Below are positions 1 to 5,461 of a stretch of 5,461 nucleotides of DNA, in pieces; position 1 is the stretch's first letter, and each line of letters opens with the position of its first letter. The translations under genes were made by a program, and so were the position numbers. Under the pieces are notes generated by a model that did not search any database, had not been told where the DNA came from, and worked only from the letters and a program-made list of their open reading frames with translations. The DNA lies in assembly GCA_025056955.1 (NCBI GenBank), contig JANWYL010000200.1, positions 1-5,461 on the forward strand, read 5' to 3'. This DNA comes from Sandaracinaceae bacterium (GTDB taxonomy: Bacteria > Myxococcota_A > Polyangia > Polyangiales > Sandaracinaceae).

Positions 1-1
1 C

Positions 2-292
2 ATTCATGAAACAGAGCTCCAAAAGCGCGTGTTTGCCGTCCTGGGAATCAGCGATGCCATGGCCACAGAAAAATTCGGCTTCCTTCTCGAGGCATTGCGT
101 CGAGGGGCCCCCCCACACGGAGGAATCGCCATAGGGCTTGACCGCTTGTGCATGCTCTTATGTGAAAGCGAAAGCTTGCGCGAAGTGATCGCCTTCCCCA
201 AAACCAGCAGTGGAAAAGATGCGATGACTGGAGCACCAAGCCCAGCTCATCCGCAGCAGCTCTCTGAGCTGCGAATACGGCTGGTGGAGTAG
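2..292 (+). CDS. aspS: Aspartyl-tRNA synthetase, C-terminal 96 residues (5' end off the window)
   Basis: This is the end of the class II synthetase that charges tRNA-Asp with aspartate in the cytoplasm. The frame is open from base 2 and stops with TAG at 290-292. The visible protein begins IHETELQKRVFAVLGI and continues with KFGFLLEAL, then GAPPHGG, then class II motif 3 (GGIAIGLDRL), whose arginine binds ATP. It ends with VIAFPKT, MTGAPS and a final QLSELRIRL stretch, the usual closing of bacterial AspRS. The GTG at 29 is an internal valine and not a start. The catalytic core, the anticodon-binding domain and the bacterial GAD insert lie upstream of the window, so whether the enzyme discriminates tRNA-Asp from tRNA-Asn cannot be judged. 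A run of seven C lies at 108-114 inside GAPPHG and is read in frame. The gene converges on the kinase gene with a 21-base gap. Family identification is secure. Confidence 0.96.
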   Translation: MHETELQKRVFAVLGISDAMATEKFGFLLEALRRGAPPHGGIAIGLDRLCMLLCESESLREVIAFPKTSSGKDAMTGAPSPAHPQQLSELRIRLVE

Positions 293-313
293 AAGGGGCC
301 TTCATCGAATCCT

Positions 314-1975
314 TCATTGAAAAAGCTCGTACGTTTTGGAAAAACCAGAAGCCGAAGGGCCAGACATTGGCAATTGGGTGGCGAGCATTGACGTGGAAGT
401 ATCCCTGGGTAAGAAGGAACGGATTGAGCGGGAAGTGCGAGAGGGAGGAGGAAGGACGGAGCGTCGAACCTTATCTTTTTCCTCTTCCTCCCGAATTTGA
501 GCAGGATGTTCTTCTGCCTCTTCCTTAGGCTTTCCTGGCGCTTCAATCAGCGGCACAATCTCACGCTCTTTTGCAATTGAGAGATCGATGTGCGCAGGAA
601 GATAGCGCTCCATCCGCAATTCGAGTGCAGAGGGTTGGCCAGGAATCCATTCAAAGGTGATTGGAGTTCGCCCAACGCGTGAGTCCCCCAGCCACACTTC
701 AGCCCCCGAAGGGCGAGTATCGACGAACACCCGACGGGTTGCAGTGGCAACTGGAGCAACTTGTGGTGGAGCTCCAGGAGAAGACTGTGTCACAGGAGAC
801 ACGGACGGGCTCTCTAGGGCATTTTGTTGCTTTTGGCCGGCTTCACGATCTTTGGCAGGAATTGCGGCAACGATGACTGCGCCGATAAGGCCAAGCAAAG
901 TAACAGCCGTGGCAACCGCATGTGGGACATATTTCCGATCCCACACCATCCTTGGCAGCCGATGCTTTGCCCCAGAACGGCGTCTAATTTCGCGCTCAAT
1001 GTCAGGAATGACAGCAGCAAGCGCCTGCTCGAATTCTTGGGCAGTTGAAAAACGCTTGGCTGGTTCCTTCTCCAATGCCCGCTTCACAATCTGAGCAAGA
1101 GAGGGAGGGATGGGACGCTCTGGAGCCACTTCGGTCACCAGGGGAATTTCCTCCTTGATGTGCTTGGCCATCACCACCACTGCGTCTTCATCTACGAAGG
1201 GAGGCTCCCCACTGAGCAATTGAAACAAGATCACACCAACCGAGTAGAGGTCAGAGCGCTGGTCTAAGCTTTTCCCTTGGGCTTGTTCAGGTGACATGTA
1301 ACGGGGAGTCCCAAACACCGTTCCTGCCTGTGTTTCAAGCTGATCAAGCGGCTTCGCATCATCTCGAAAAACCTTGGCAATGCCAAAGTCCAGCACTTTG
1401 ACCACAGGTTCGTTATGACCTTCAACCCTTGCAAGAAAGATGTTGTCAGGCTTGAGATCACGATGAATGAGCCCTTTGGCGTGGGCTTCGTTGAGTGAAC
1501 GAAGGATTTGTTGCACGATCCCAATTGCCTCACGCACATCAAGAGCCCCCTCCCGCTCAAGCTTTGTGCTGAGGAGCTCTCCTTCGAGGAGTTCCATCGC
1601 AAGGTAAAGGTGCCCTCCCGGATCCTCCCCAAAATCAAACACCCGCACTGTGTTTGGGTGCACAAGCATGCTCATCGCTTTTGCTTCGCGCTGGAATCGA
1701 CGCACCGTTTCGCGATCGGAAACCAATTCAGCCTTGAGGACTTTCAGGGCAACAGGACGCCCTAACCCCCGCTGTTCCGCTCGATACACAGTCCCCATTC
1801 CTCCTATACCAATCCGGCTTACGATGCGGTAACGCCCCCCCATCCACGTGCCAACCAAGGGGTCATTGCGCATGGCGTGAAACTGTTCTCCCGAGACCAA
1901 TACCGATCCATCACGCGGGCACGTGCCTCTATTACGTTCTGGGTATGCCGTACCACAGGTCGGGCAGTAACGCAT
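314..1975 (-). CDS. Membrane-anchored Ser/Thr protein kinase with N-terminal zinc ribbon and C-terminal PEGA domain
   Basis: Predicted Hanks-type kinase of 553 residues that phosphorylates Ser/Thr on unknown targets. In order: a zinc ribbon (C4, C7, C19, with a CPRDG knuckle, residues 1-24); a kinase domain at about 50-320 with glycine loop GIGGMG (56-61), lysine K78, helix-C E97, catalytic loop HRDLKPDN (171-178, an RD kinase), DFG at 196-198, activation-loop threonines 215, 219 and 223, and SPE at 228-230; a basic stretch; one hydrophobic segment at about 353-373; a Pro/Ser linker; a PEGA domain at about 415-478 (PSGA at 422-425); and a Glu/Lys-rich tail followed by a Ser/Thr/Pro-rich tail. 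All catalytic residues are present, so it should be active. Topology is inferred: kinase inside, PEGA outside the membrane. The ATG at 1975 is the only usable start, because an in-frame TAG lies at 1999-1997, and it places the ribbon at the very N-terminus. The nearest SD-like AGGAGAG (1998-1992) is 16 bases away, an unusually long spacing. This domain order is common in Myxococcota. No specific gene name is justified. Confidence 0.95.
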   Translation of the reverse strand: MRYCPTCGTAYPERNRGTCPRDGSVLVSGEQFHAMRNDPLVGTWMGGRYRIVSRIGIGGMGTVYRAEQRGLGRPVALKVLKAELVSDRETVRRFQREAKAMSMLVHPNTVRVFDFGEDPGGHLYLAMELLEGELLSTKLEREGALDVREAIGIVQQILRSLNEAHAKGLIHRDLKPDNIFLARVEGHNEPVVKVLDFGIAKVFRDDAKPLDQLETQAGTVFGTPRYMSPEQAQGKSLDQRSDLYSVGVILFQLLSGEPPFVDEDAVVVMAKHIKEEIPLVTEVAPERPIPPSLAQIVKRALEKEPAKRFSTAQEFEQALAAVIPDIEREIRRRSGAKHRLPRMVWDRKYVPHAVATAVTLLGLIGAVIVAAIPAKDREAGQKQQNALESPSVSPVTQSSPGAPPQVAPVATATRRVFVDTRPSGAEVWLGDSRVGRTPITFEWIPGQPSALELRMERYLPAHIDLSIAKEREIVPLIEAPGKPKEEAEEHPAQIREEEEKDKVRRSVLPPPSRTSRSIRSFLPRDTSTSMLATQLPMSGPSASGFSKTYELFQ

Positions 1976-2028
1976 GCGTCGTCGATGAAGACTCTCCTAT
2001 TTTTTAGCCTACGTGAGCACAGCGTGTA

Positions 2029-2937
2029 TCAGCAAAAAGCAAGATGGCTTTCTCCTTTGTTTTTTTCGCCTCCTCTCTCATCACATCCACCCTGATTCTT
2101 TTCTACCAACCAAAGCCCTGAAAAAACATGCCTCACTGGTCCCTGCATCCACGGCCTTCCATCCTTATCAATCCACACAACGAGCTCTCCACCTGGCATT
2201 TGTACCCTTGCCTTTTCCCCTGGGCCCACCCTTCCTGTGGCAGCCGCGGCCGCTACTGCCGCACAAGCTCCCGTGCCACAAGCTTCTGTCCATCCCACAC
2301 CGCGCTCAAAGACACGAAGCGTGATTACAGGCCCTTCCCTTCTCTCAAATCGAGCAAAGCCGACGTTGATTCCTTCGGGAAACAGGGGGCTTGCCAGCAC
2401 TTTTTGCGCAAGCCGATCCATTTCTCTTTCTGACAGCTCCTCAAAGCTGACCAGGTGAGGATTGCCCATAGAAAGGGCCGTCCAGCGCACTCTCTCATCG
2501 ATCTCAGGCAATTTTCTTTCAATCACTTCACCCAAAATATGGGCCGGCAAAGCGCGGGGATTCCATACTGGAACACGCATGGCAACACACACAAGGGCCT
2601 CTCTTCCACAAATCGACTCCACCCGCACTTCATGAGGCCCCCCGTCTGTATGGATCACAAAGGGAATATGGGGTTGCGCATATCCCCGCCTCACAAGGTG
2701 GAAAGCCACACAGCGAAGCCCGTTTCCGCACATTTGAGCCATGCTTCCATCCTGGTTGCGGACATGCATCCCAAACCTACCCCCCTTGGCAATCACAAAA
2801 AGCACCCCATCCGCTCCAACACCCCTGTGGCGATCGCAAATCGCAACTACTTCGCTTACCGAGAAAATGCTCTCTTCTTCAAACAGAACGAAGTCATTTC
2901 CAAGCCCCTCGTACTTTTCAAAGGGAATTGACGACAT
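2029..2937 (-). CDS. dapF: Diaminopimelate epimerase
   Basis: Cofactor-independent racemase converting LL- to meso-diaminopimelate, the last shared step for lysine and for Gram-negative-type peptidoglycan; cytoplasmic. The protein has 302 residues. The two catalytic cysteines are present: C70 in MCGNGLRC and C220 in ACGTGA. Substrate-binding residues known from the family also appear: N14 in GLGNDF, N61, N159 in GNPH, N191 in GINVGF, and E211-R212 in FERG. The internal symmetry of two DapF half-domains is therefore intact. The ATG at 2937 puts GLGNDF at residues 11-16, as in other DapF proteins, and an in-frame TAG nine bases upstream (2946-2944) excludes a longer start. No good Shine-Dalgarno sequence lies at normal distance; the strong one (2964-2957) is 19 bases away. 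The core ends near residue 277. The last 25 or so residues are a charged tail with extra cysteines C285 and C302, beyond the usual roughly 274-residue length. The gene sits 61 bases after nrdB and 53 before the kinase, on the same strand. Confidence 0.97.
   Translation of the reverse strand: MSSIPFEKYEGLGNDFVLFEEESIFSVSEVVAICDRHRGVGADGVLFVIAKGGRFGMHVRNQDGSMAQMCGNGLRCVAFHLVRRGYAQPHIPFVIHTDGGPHEVRVESICGREALVCVAMRVPVWNPRALPAHILGEVIERKLPEIDERVRWTALSMGNPHLVSFEELSEREMDRLAQKVLASPLFPEGINVGFARFERREGPVITLRVFERGVGWTEACGTGACAAVAAAAATGRVGPGEKARVQMPGGELVVWIDKDGRPWMQGPVRHVFSGLWLVEKNQGGCDERGGEKNKGESHLAFC
2059..2074 (-). other. Slippery A AAA AAC heptamer preceded by AGGAGG in the dapF tail
   Basis: Minus-strand codons GGC GAA AAA AAC AAA contain A AAA AAC (2065-2059) in the zero frame, the X XXY YYZ arrangement used for programmed -1 frameshifting. 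AGGAGG (2074-2069) lies two bases before the A-run. A -1 shift would replace the last 9 residues of DapF with about 16 different ones ending at a TAG in the gap before the kinase. The Shine-Dalgarno spacing is shorter than the roughly 10 bases seen at dnaX, and no strong downstream stem is visible, so function is doubtful. Confidence 0.2.
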
Positions 2938-2950
2938 CCTGGCCTATCAT
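2918..2950 (-). other. Possible 10-codon leader ORF overlapping the dapF start
   Basis: ATG at 2950, then a short reading MIGQDVVNSL and TGA at 2920-2918, in the frame +1 to dapF. Its ATG lies six bases after the GAGGAGAG loop sequence, ideal spacing, whereas the dapF ATG at 2937 is 19 bases from it. The stop is inside the dapF coding region, 17 to 19 bases past the dapF start codon's first base, so a terminating ribosome could re-initiate backwards at dapF. The peptide has no recognisable composition bias (no run of Lys or other regulatory codons). It may be only a chance ORF. Confidence 0.25.
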
Positions 2951-2973
2951 GCAATGCTCTCCTCAACATTGCA
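2950..2973 (-). promoter_or_regulatory. Inverted repeat with Shine-Dalgarno in its loop, upstream of dapF
   Basis: In the 61-base gap between nrdB and dapF, the minus strand reads TGCAATG, a 10-base loop TTGAGGAGAG, then CATTGCA: a perfect 7-base inverted repeat. The loop carries GAGGAG, the only strong Shine-Dalgarno match in the gap. The distal arm overlaps the A of an ATG at 2950, which is out of frame with dapF. The RNA could fold so that the ribosome-binding site is displayed on a short, AU-containing stem, or the repeat could be a protein-binding site on DNA. It is too short and lacks a T-run to be an intrinsic terminator. Regulatory function is inferred; the repeat itself is seen directly. 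A 7-base match at this spacing can also arise by chance. Confidence 0.4.
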
Positions 2974-2998
2974 ACAGAAACCACAGGGCTCGCGGGCA

Positions 2999-3997
2999 TC
3001 AGAAGCTCGCATCGAGGCTCACCTCACCCTCGATGCCAACTTGATACGCTGAAACGCGCCGTTCGAAAAAGTTGGCAAGTTCTTGAACATCTTGCTGCTC
3101 CATGAATGGGAAGGGGTTTTTGGCACCGTACCGGGGAGACATCCCAAGCTGAACCAGTCGCTGGTCAGCCACGTGCTCAAGGTATGCCCGCATATCGCGC
3201 ACAGAAAGCCCTGAAACCCCCCACGATAGCAAGTCCTGAGCAAAGGTGGTTTCGCAATCCACAGCCTCCTCGAACATCTGAAGCACCGCCTGCGCCATTT
3301 CACTGTCCCACAACTCTGGCTCTTCCTCTCGTGCCACTCGAACCACTTCAAAAGCAAAAGCCATGTGCGCACTCTCATCCCGAAACACCCAATTGGTCCC
3401 AAGCGCAAGCCCATGGAGAAGCCCTCTTGAGCGCAGGTAGTAGACGTAAGCAAAGGCCGCAAAAAAGAACAAACCTTCAATTGCTCCCCCAAATGTGATC
3501 ATGTTCAAGAGGAAACGCTTTCGATCCTCGCGGGTCAAAAGAGGGCCGAGATCCCGAATCGATTCGATCCATCGCATTGCAAAGCGGGCCTTCTTTTCGA
3601 TTGAAGGAATGGTTTCAACCGCCCGGAAGGCCTGAACACGTTCGGAATGGTCAGGAAGGTAGGTATCGAGCAAGGTCAGATAAAATTGAACGTGCAGTGC
3701 TTCTTCGAAAATTTGGCGCGCGAGATACATGCGGGCTTCAGGAGCATTGACGTGCTCGTAGATGTTGAGCACAAGGTTATTGGCAACGATGGAATCTCCA
3801 GTTGCGAAAAAGGCCACAAGGCGCTTGACGAGGTGCCTTTCTCCAGGCCCAAGTTTTTCCCGAAGATCGTTGAGATCAGAGGAAAGGTCCACCTCCTCAA
3901 CTGTCCAGGTATTGCGGATCGCAGCTCGATACATCTCAAAGAACTGCGGATAACGCATGGGACGAAGGGTGAGGTTAAAGCCAGGCTTAAGCAGCAT
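2999..3997 (-). CDS. nrdB: Ribonucleotide reductase class I, small (beta, R2) subunit
   Basis: Ferritin-like radical-generating subunit that pairs with NrdA to reduce ribonucleotides to deoxyribonucleotides aerobically. With the ATG at 3997 the protein has 332 residues and begins MLLKPGFNLTLRPMRYP. Metal ligands are all visible: D37 in EEVDL, E99 and H102 in EEALH, E174 in AIEGLFF, and E208 and H211 in RDESAH. Y106, four residues after H102, occupies the place of the stable tyrosyl radical (E. coli Y122), which points to a Tyr-radical R2 and not a Phe-type Mn/Fe enzyme or an R2-like oxidase. Y318 in YQVG corresponds to the radical-transfer tyrosine near the C-terminus, and the chain ends in Phe, in the flexible tail that docks on NrdA. 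The frame is open further upstream to an ATG at 4066 (355 residues), but that part overlaps nrdA. The ATG at 3997 has AGGAGG five bases before it, so I chose it. It follows nrdA by 10 bases. Confidence 0.97.
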   Translation of the reverse strand: MLLKPGFNLTLRPMRYPQFFEMYRAAIRNTWTVEEVDLSSDLNDLREKLGPGERHLVKRLVAFFATGDSIVANNLVLNIYEHVNAPEARMYLARQIFEEALHVQFYLTLLDTYLPDHSERVQAFRAVETIPSIEKKARFAMRWIESIRDLGPLLTREDRKRFLLNMITFGGAIEGLFFFAAFAYVYYLRSRGLLHGLALGTNWVFRDESAHMAFAFEVVRVAREEEPELWDSEMAQAVLQMFEEAVDCETTFAQDLLSWGVSGLSVRDMRAYLEHVADQRLVQLGMSPRYGAKNPFPFMEQQDVQELANFFERRVSAYQVGIEGEVSLDASF

Positions 3998-4002
3998 GGG
4001 TT

Positions 4003-4008
4003 CCTCCT
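4003..4008 (-). promoter_or_regulatory. Ribosome-binding site of nrdB, touching the nrdA stop
   Basis: On the minus strand the junction reads TGAGGAGGAACCCATG. AGGAGG is a full Shine-Dalgarno match five bases before the ATG at 3997, and its first base is the last base but two of the nrdA stop (the T of the TGA is at 4010, the A at 4008 begins AGGAGG). This fixes the nrdB start against the longer frame from 4066 and implies coupled translation of the two subunits. Confidence 0.88.
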
Positions 4009-5461
4009 CACTGACATGCATCGCACGATTCTGGATTCTCAAGCGAGCAGGCCTTCTTTCCCACAACCATTTCCTGAAGCGGGGCTGTCACCGTCGCCTT
4101 TGCAATCCTTGTCGCTGGTCGCGAACGAAGGTAGTAGGTGGTCTTCAGCCCTCGCTTCCATGCGTAAAAGTACATGGCGCTAAGGCGCGTGATATCAGGG
4201 TTCTCAACGAACAGGTTGAGGGACTGGCTTTGATCGATAAAGGGGGCACGTTCTGCTGCCATGTCAATGAGCGATTTTTGGGGAAGCTCCCAGGCAGTCC
4301 GATAAGTCAAACGCAACTCTCCTGGAATTTCTTCGATGGCTTGAATTGAACCTTCGGCAAGCTTGATTCGCTCGAGCATCCGTTCGTTCCAAAGCCCAAG
4401 CTTTTCAAGATCCTCTACAAGATAGCGGTTGATGATCACAAAGTCGCCAGACAACGTCTCCCGTTTGTAGATGTTTGACACTTGAGGCTCGATGCATTCG
4501 TAGCAGTTGGCAATCGCAGCAATTGTGGCAGTGGGAGCAATTGCAATGAGAAGAGAATTTCTGAGCCCCGTGCGCACAATTCGCTCACGAAGCGCCTCCC
4601 ACCTCGCCTTGTCTTCGGGCACAACACCCCAAAGGTCAAACTGGAGGACCCCCTGTGCAGTGCGGGTTTCTTTGAAAGCAGGATGAGGGCCTTTTTCTTC
4701 CGCAATATCAGCTGATGTGGAGAGGGCGTGGTAGTAAATTTCCTCAGCGATCTTTTTTGAAAGCGCACGCGCAGGCTCAGAGTCAAAAGGAAGCTTCAAA
4801 AGGAAGAAGACATCTTGCAACCCCATCACCCCCAGGCCAACTGGCCGCCACTTGGCGTTTGATGTGGCTGCTTCTGGAATGGGGTAGAGGTTCATGTCGA
4901 TGACCCGATCGAGCTGCCTTATGGCCAAGCGGACTGTGCGGGCAAGCTTTTGCCAATCGAATCGTGCGATGGCATCGCTTGGACTTGCCGCACGACCAGG
5001 GAAACGGACGTGCCGTGCGAGGTTGATGGAGCCGAGATTACAAACCGCCACCTCGCCATCTTTTGTGACTTCAACGATTTCAGTGCATAGGTTGGACAGG
5101 TGCACGACGTTCCCTGGCTTGGCCGTCTGGTTGCAGGTAGCGTTGCAGCGATCCTTGAAGGTCATCCAACCGTTACCCGTTTTCGCCAAAGCGCGCATCA
5201 TCCTTGCGTAGAGATCACGTGCCCTCACCTTCCGTTCGCCAAGCCCCAGGCGTTCAGCCGCTTCATAGGCCCTTTCGAATTCTTCCCCCCAAAGATCAGG
5301 CAAGTGAGGCACTTTCTTTGGATCAAAAAGGGTCCACTCTTCGTCCTTTTCAACGCGTTTCATGAAAAGATCAGGGATCCAATTCGCGATATTCAGGTTG
5401 TAGGTCCGAAGCGAGTGATCTCCCGTATTGTCTCGAAGCTCGAGAAATTCCTCAATATCGG
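4008..5461 (-). CDS. nrdA: Ribonucleotide reductase class I, large (alpha, R1) subunit, C-terminal 483 residues (5' end off the window)
   Basis: Catalytic subunit of aerobic ribonucleotide reductase. The open frame runs to the window edge, beginning with DIEEFLELRDNTGDHSLRTY and NIANWIPDLFMKRV, so the ATG at 5363 is internal. Numbering visible residues from the edge, SNLCTEI gives N123, C125 and E127, the Asn-Cys-Glu catalytic triad (E. coli N437, C439, E441). C140 in VAVCNLGSINL is one of the active-site redox pair (E. coli C462); its partner, E. coli C225, lies outside the window. IAPTAT (307-312) is the conserved phosphate-binding turn. The tyrosine pair Y442-Y443 matches the radical-transfer E. 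coli Y730-Y731. The C-terminus, CDACQ (C479, C482), supplies the shuttle cysteines that re-reduce the active site through thioredoxin or glutaredoxin. The N-terminal ATP-cone and allosteric specificity region are not visible, so regulation by dATP cannot be assessed. Stop is TGA at 4010-4008, abutting the nrdB ribosome-binding site. Confidence 0.97.
   Translation of the reverse strand, partial: DIEEFLELRDNTGDHSLRTYNLNIANWIPDLFMKRVEKDEEWTLFDPKKVPHLPDLWGEEFERAYEAAERLGLGERKVRARDLYARMMRALAKTGNGWMTFKDRCNATCNQTAKPGNVVHLSNLCTEIVEVTKDGEVAVCNLGSINLARHVRFPGRAASPSDAIARFDWQKLARTVRLAIRQLDRVIDMNLYPIPEAATSNAKWRPVGLGVMGLQDVFFLLKLPFDSEPARALSKKIAEEIYYHALSTSADIAEEKGPHPAFKETRTAQGVLQFDLWGVVPEDKARWEALRERIVRTGLRNSLLIAIAPTATIAAIANCYECIEPQVSNIYKRETLSGDFVIINRYLVEDLEKLGLWNERMLERIKLAEGSIQAIEEIPGELRLTYRTAWELPQKSLIDMAAERAPFIDQSQSLNLFVENPDITRLSAMYFYAWKRGLKTTYYLRSRPATRIAKATVTAPLQEMVVGKKACSLENPESCDACQ

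Noticed and set aside
29..292. A small 87-residue protein starting with GTG at 29
   Set aside because: The frame is open from base 2 with AspRS-like residues before the GTG; it is the tail of aspS.
292..303. GAAGGGGCCTTC between aspS and the kinase as a bidirectional terminator
   Set aside because: The arms GAAGG and CCTTC leave only a two-base loop and no T-run follows on either strand. How these convergent genes terminate is not visible.
657..1094. A 145-codon open frame on the plus strand opposite the kinase linker and membrane region
   Set aside because: It lies antisense to the kinase; its composition mirrors the Ala/Pro/Ser-rich linker and shows no domain.
2034..2053. AGAAAGC / GCTTTTT hairpin over the dapF stop as an intrinsic terminator
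   Set aside because: The stem is weak (mostly A-T pairs with one G-T), and the T-run is part of the stem and is not followed by more T.
2455..2931. A 158-codon open frame on the plus strand opposite dapF
   Set aside because: It is a shadow of dapF codon usage; the product has no recognisable motifs and covers only the complementary strand of a complete dapF.
3647..4183. A 178-codon open frame on the plus strand opposite nrdB and nrdA
   Set aside because: It is antisense to two strongly conserved proteins, its translation matches no family I recognise, and it has no supporting ribosome-binding site that I could see.
4008..5363. nrdA as a complete 451-residue protein starting at 5363
   Set aside because: The frame continues to the window edge with conserved NrdA sequence (ELRDNTGD, ANWIPDLFMKRV), so that ATG is internal.

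Overview
The window holds five protein-coding genes packed almost edge to edge. All match recognisable families. I see no RNA gene, insertion sequence, CRISPR array or other mobile element. GC content is roughly half, estimated by counting a few lines by eye. The N-terminal zinc-ribbon plus PEGA-domain serine/threonine kinase is an architecture typical of Myxococcota (former Deltaproteobacteria). Free-living myxobacteria are usually near 70% GC, so this is probably a lower-GC or genome-reduced relative. Pajaroellobacter-like Sorangiineae are one candidate, but that is inference.

Layout. Plus strand, 2-292: the last 96 residues of aspartyl-tRNA synthetase (aspS), whose 5' end lies off the left edge. 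Minus strand, read right to left: the C-terminal 483 residues of a class I ribonucleotide reductase large subunit (nrdA, 5461-4008, 5' end off the right edge); its small subunit nrdB (3997-2999); diaminopimelate epimerase dapF (2937-2029); and a membrane-anchored Ser/Thr protein kinase (1975-314). The kinase and aspS converge with only 21 bases between them. No gene-free stretch exceeds about 61 bases.

How the genes fit together. nrdA and nrdB form one enzyme and are almost certainly translationally coupled: the nrdA stop codon touches the nrdB ribosome-binding site. dapF makes meso-diaminopimelate for peptidoglycan and lysine. The kinase is probably a signalling protein of unknown target. 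All four minus-strand genes could be one transcript, since gaps are 10, 61 and 53 bases and no convincing terminator is visible, but the co-expression is inferred.

The part most worth a second look is the 61-base nrdB-dapF gap. It contains a perfect 7-base inverted repeat whose 10-base loop carries a strong Shine-Dalgarno sequence. That sequence is correctly spaced for a 10-codon mini-ORF overlapping the dapF start, not for dapF itself. The dapF 3' end also has a retro-type A AAA AAC slippery heptamer in frame. I found no clearly new multi-gene system; these are local regulatory candidates around ordinary housekeeping genes.
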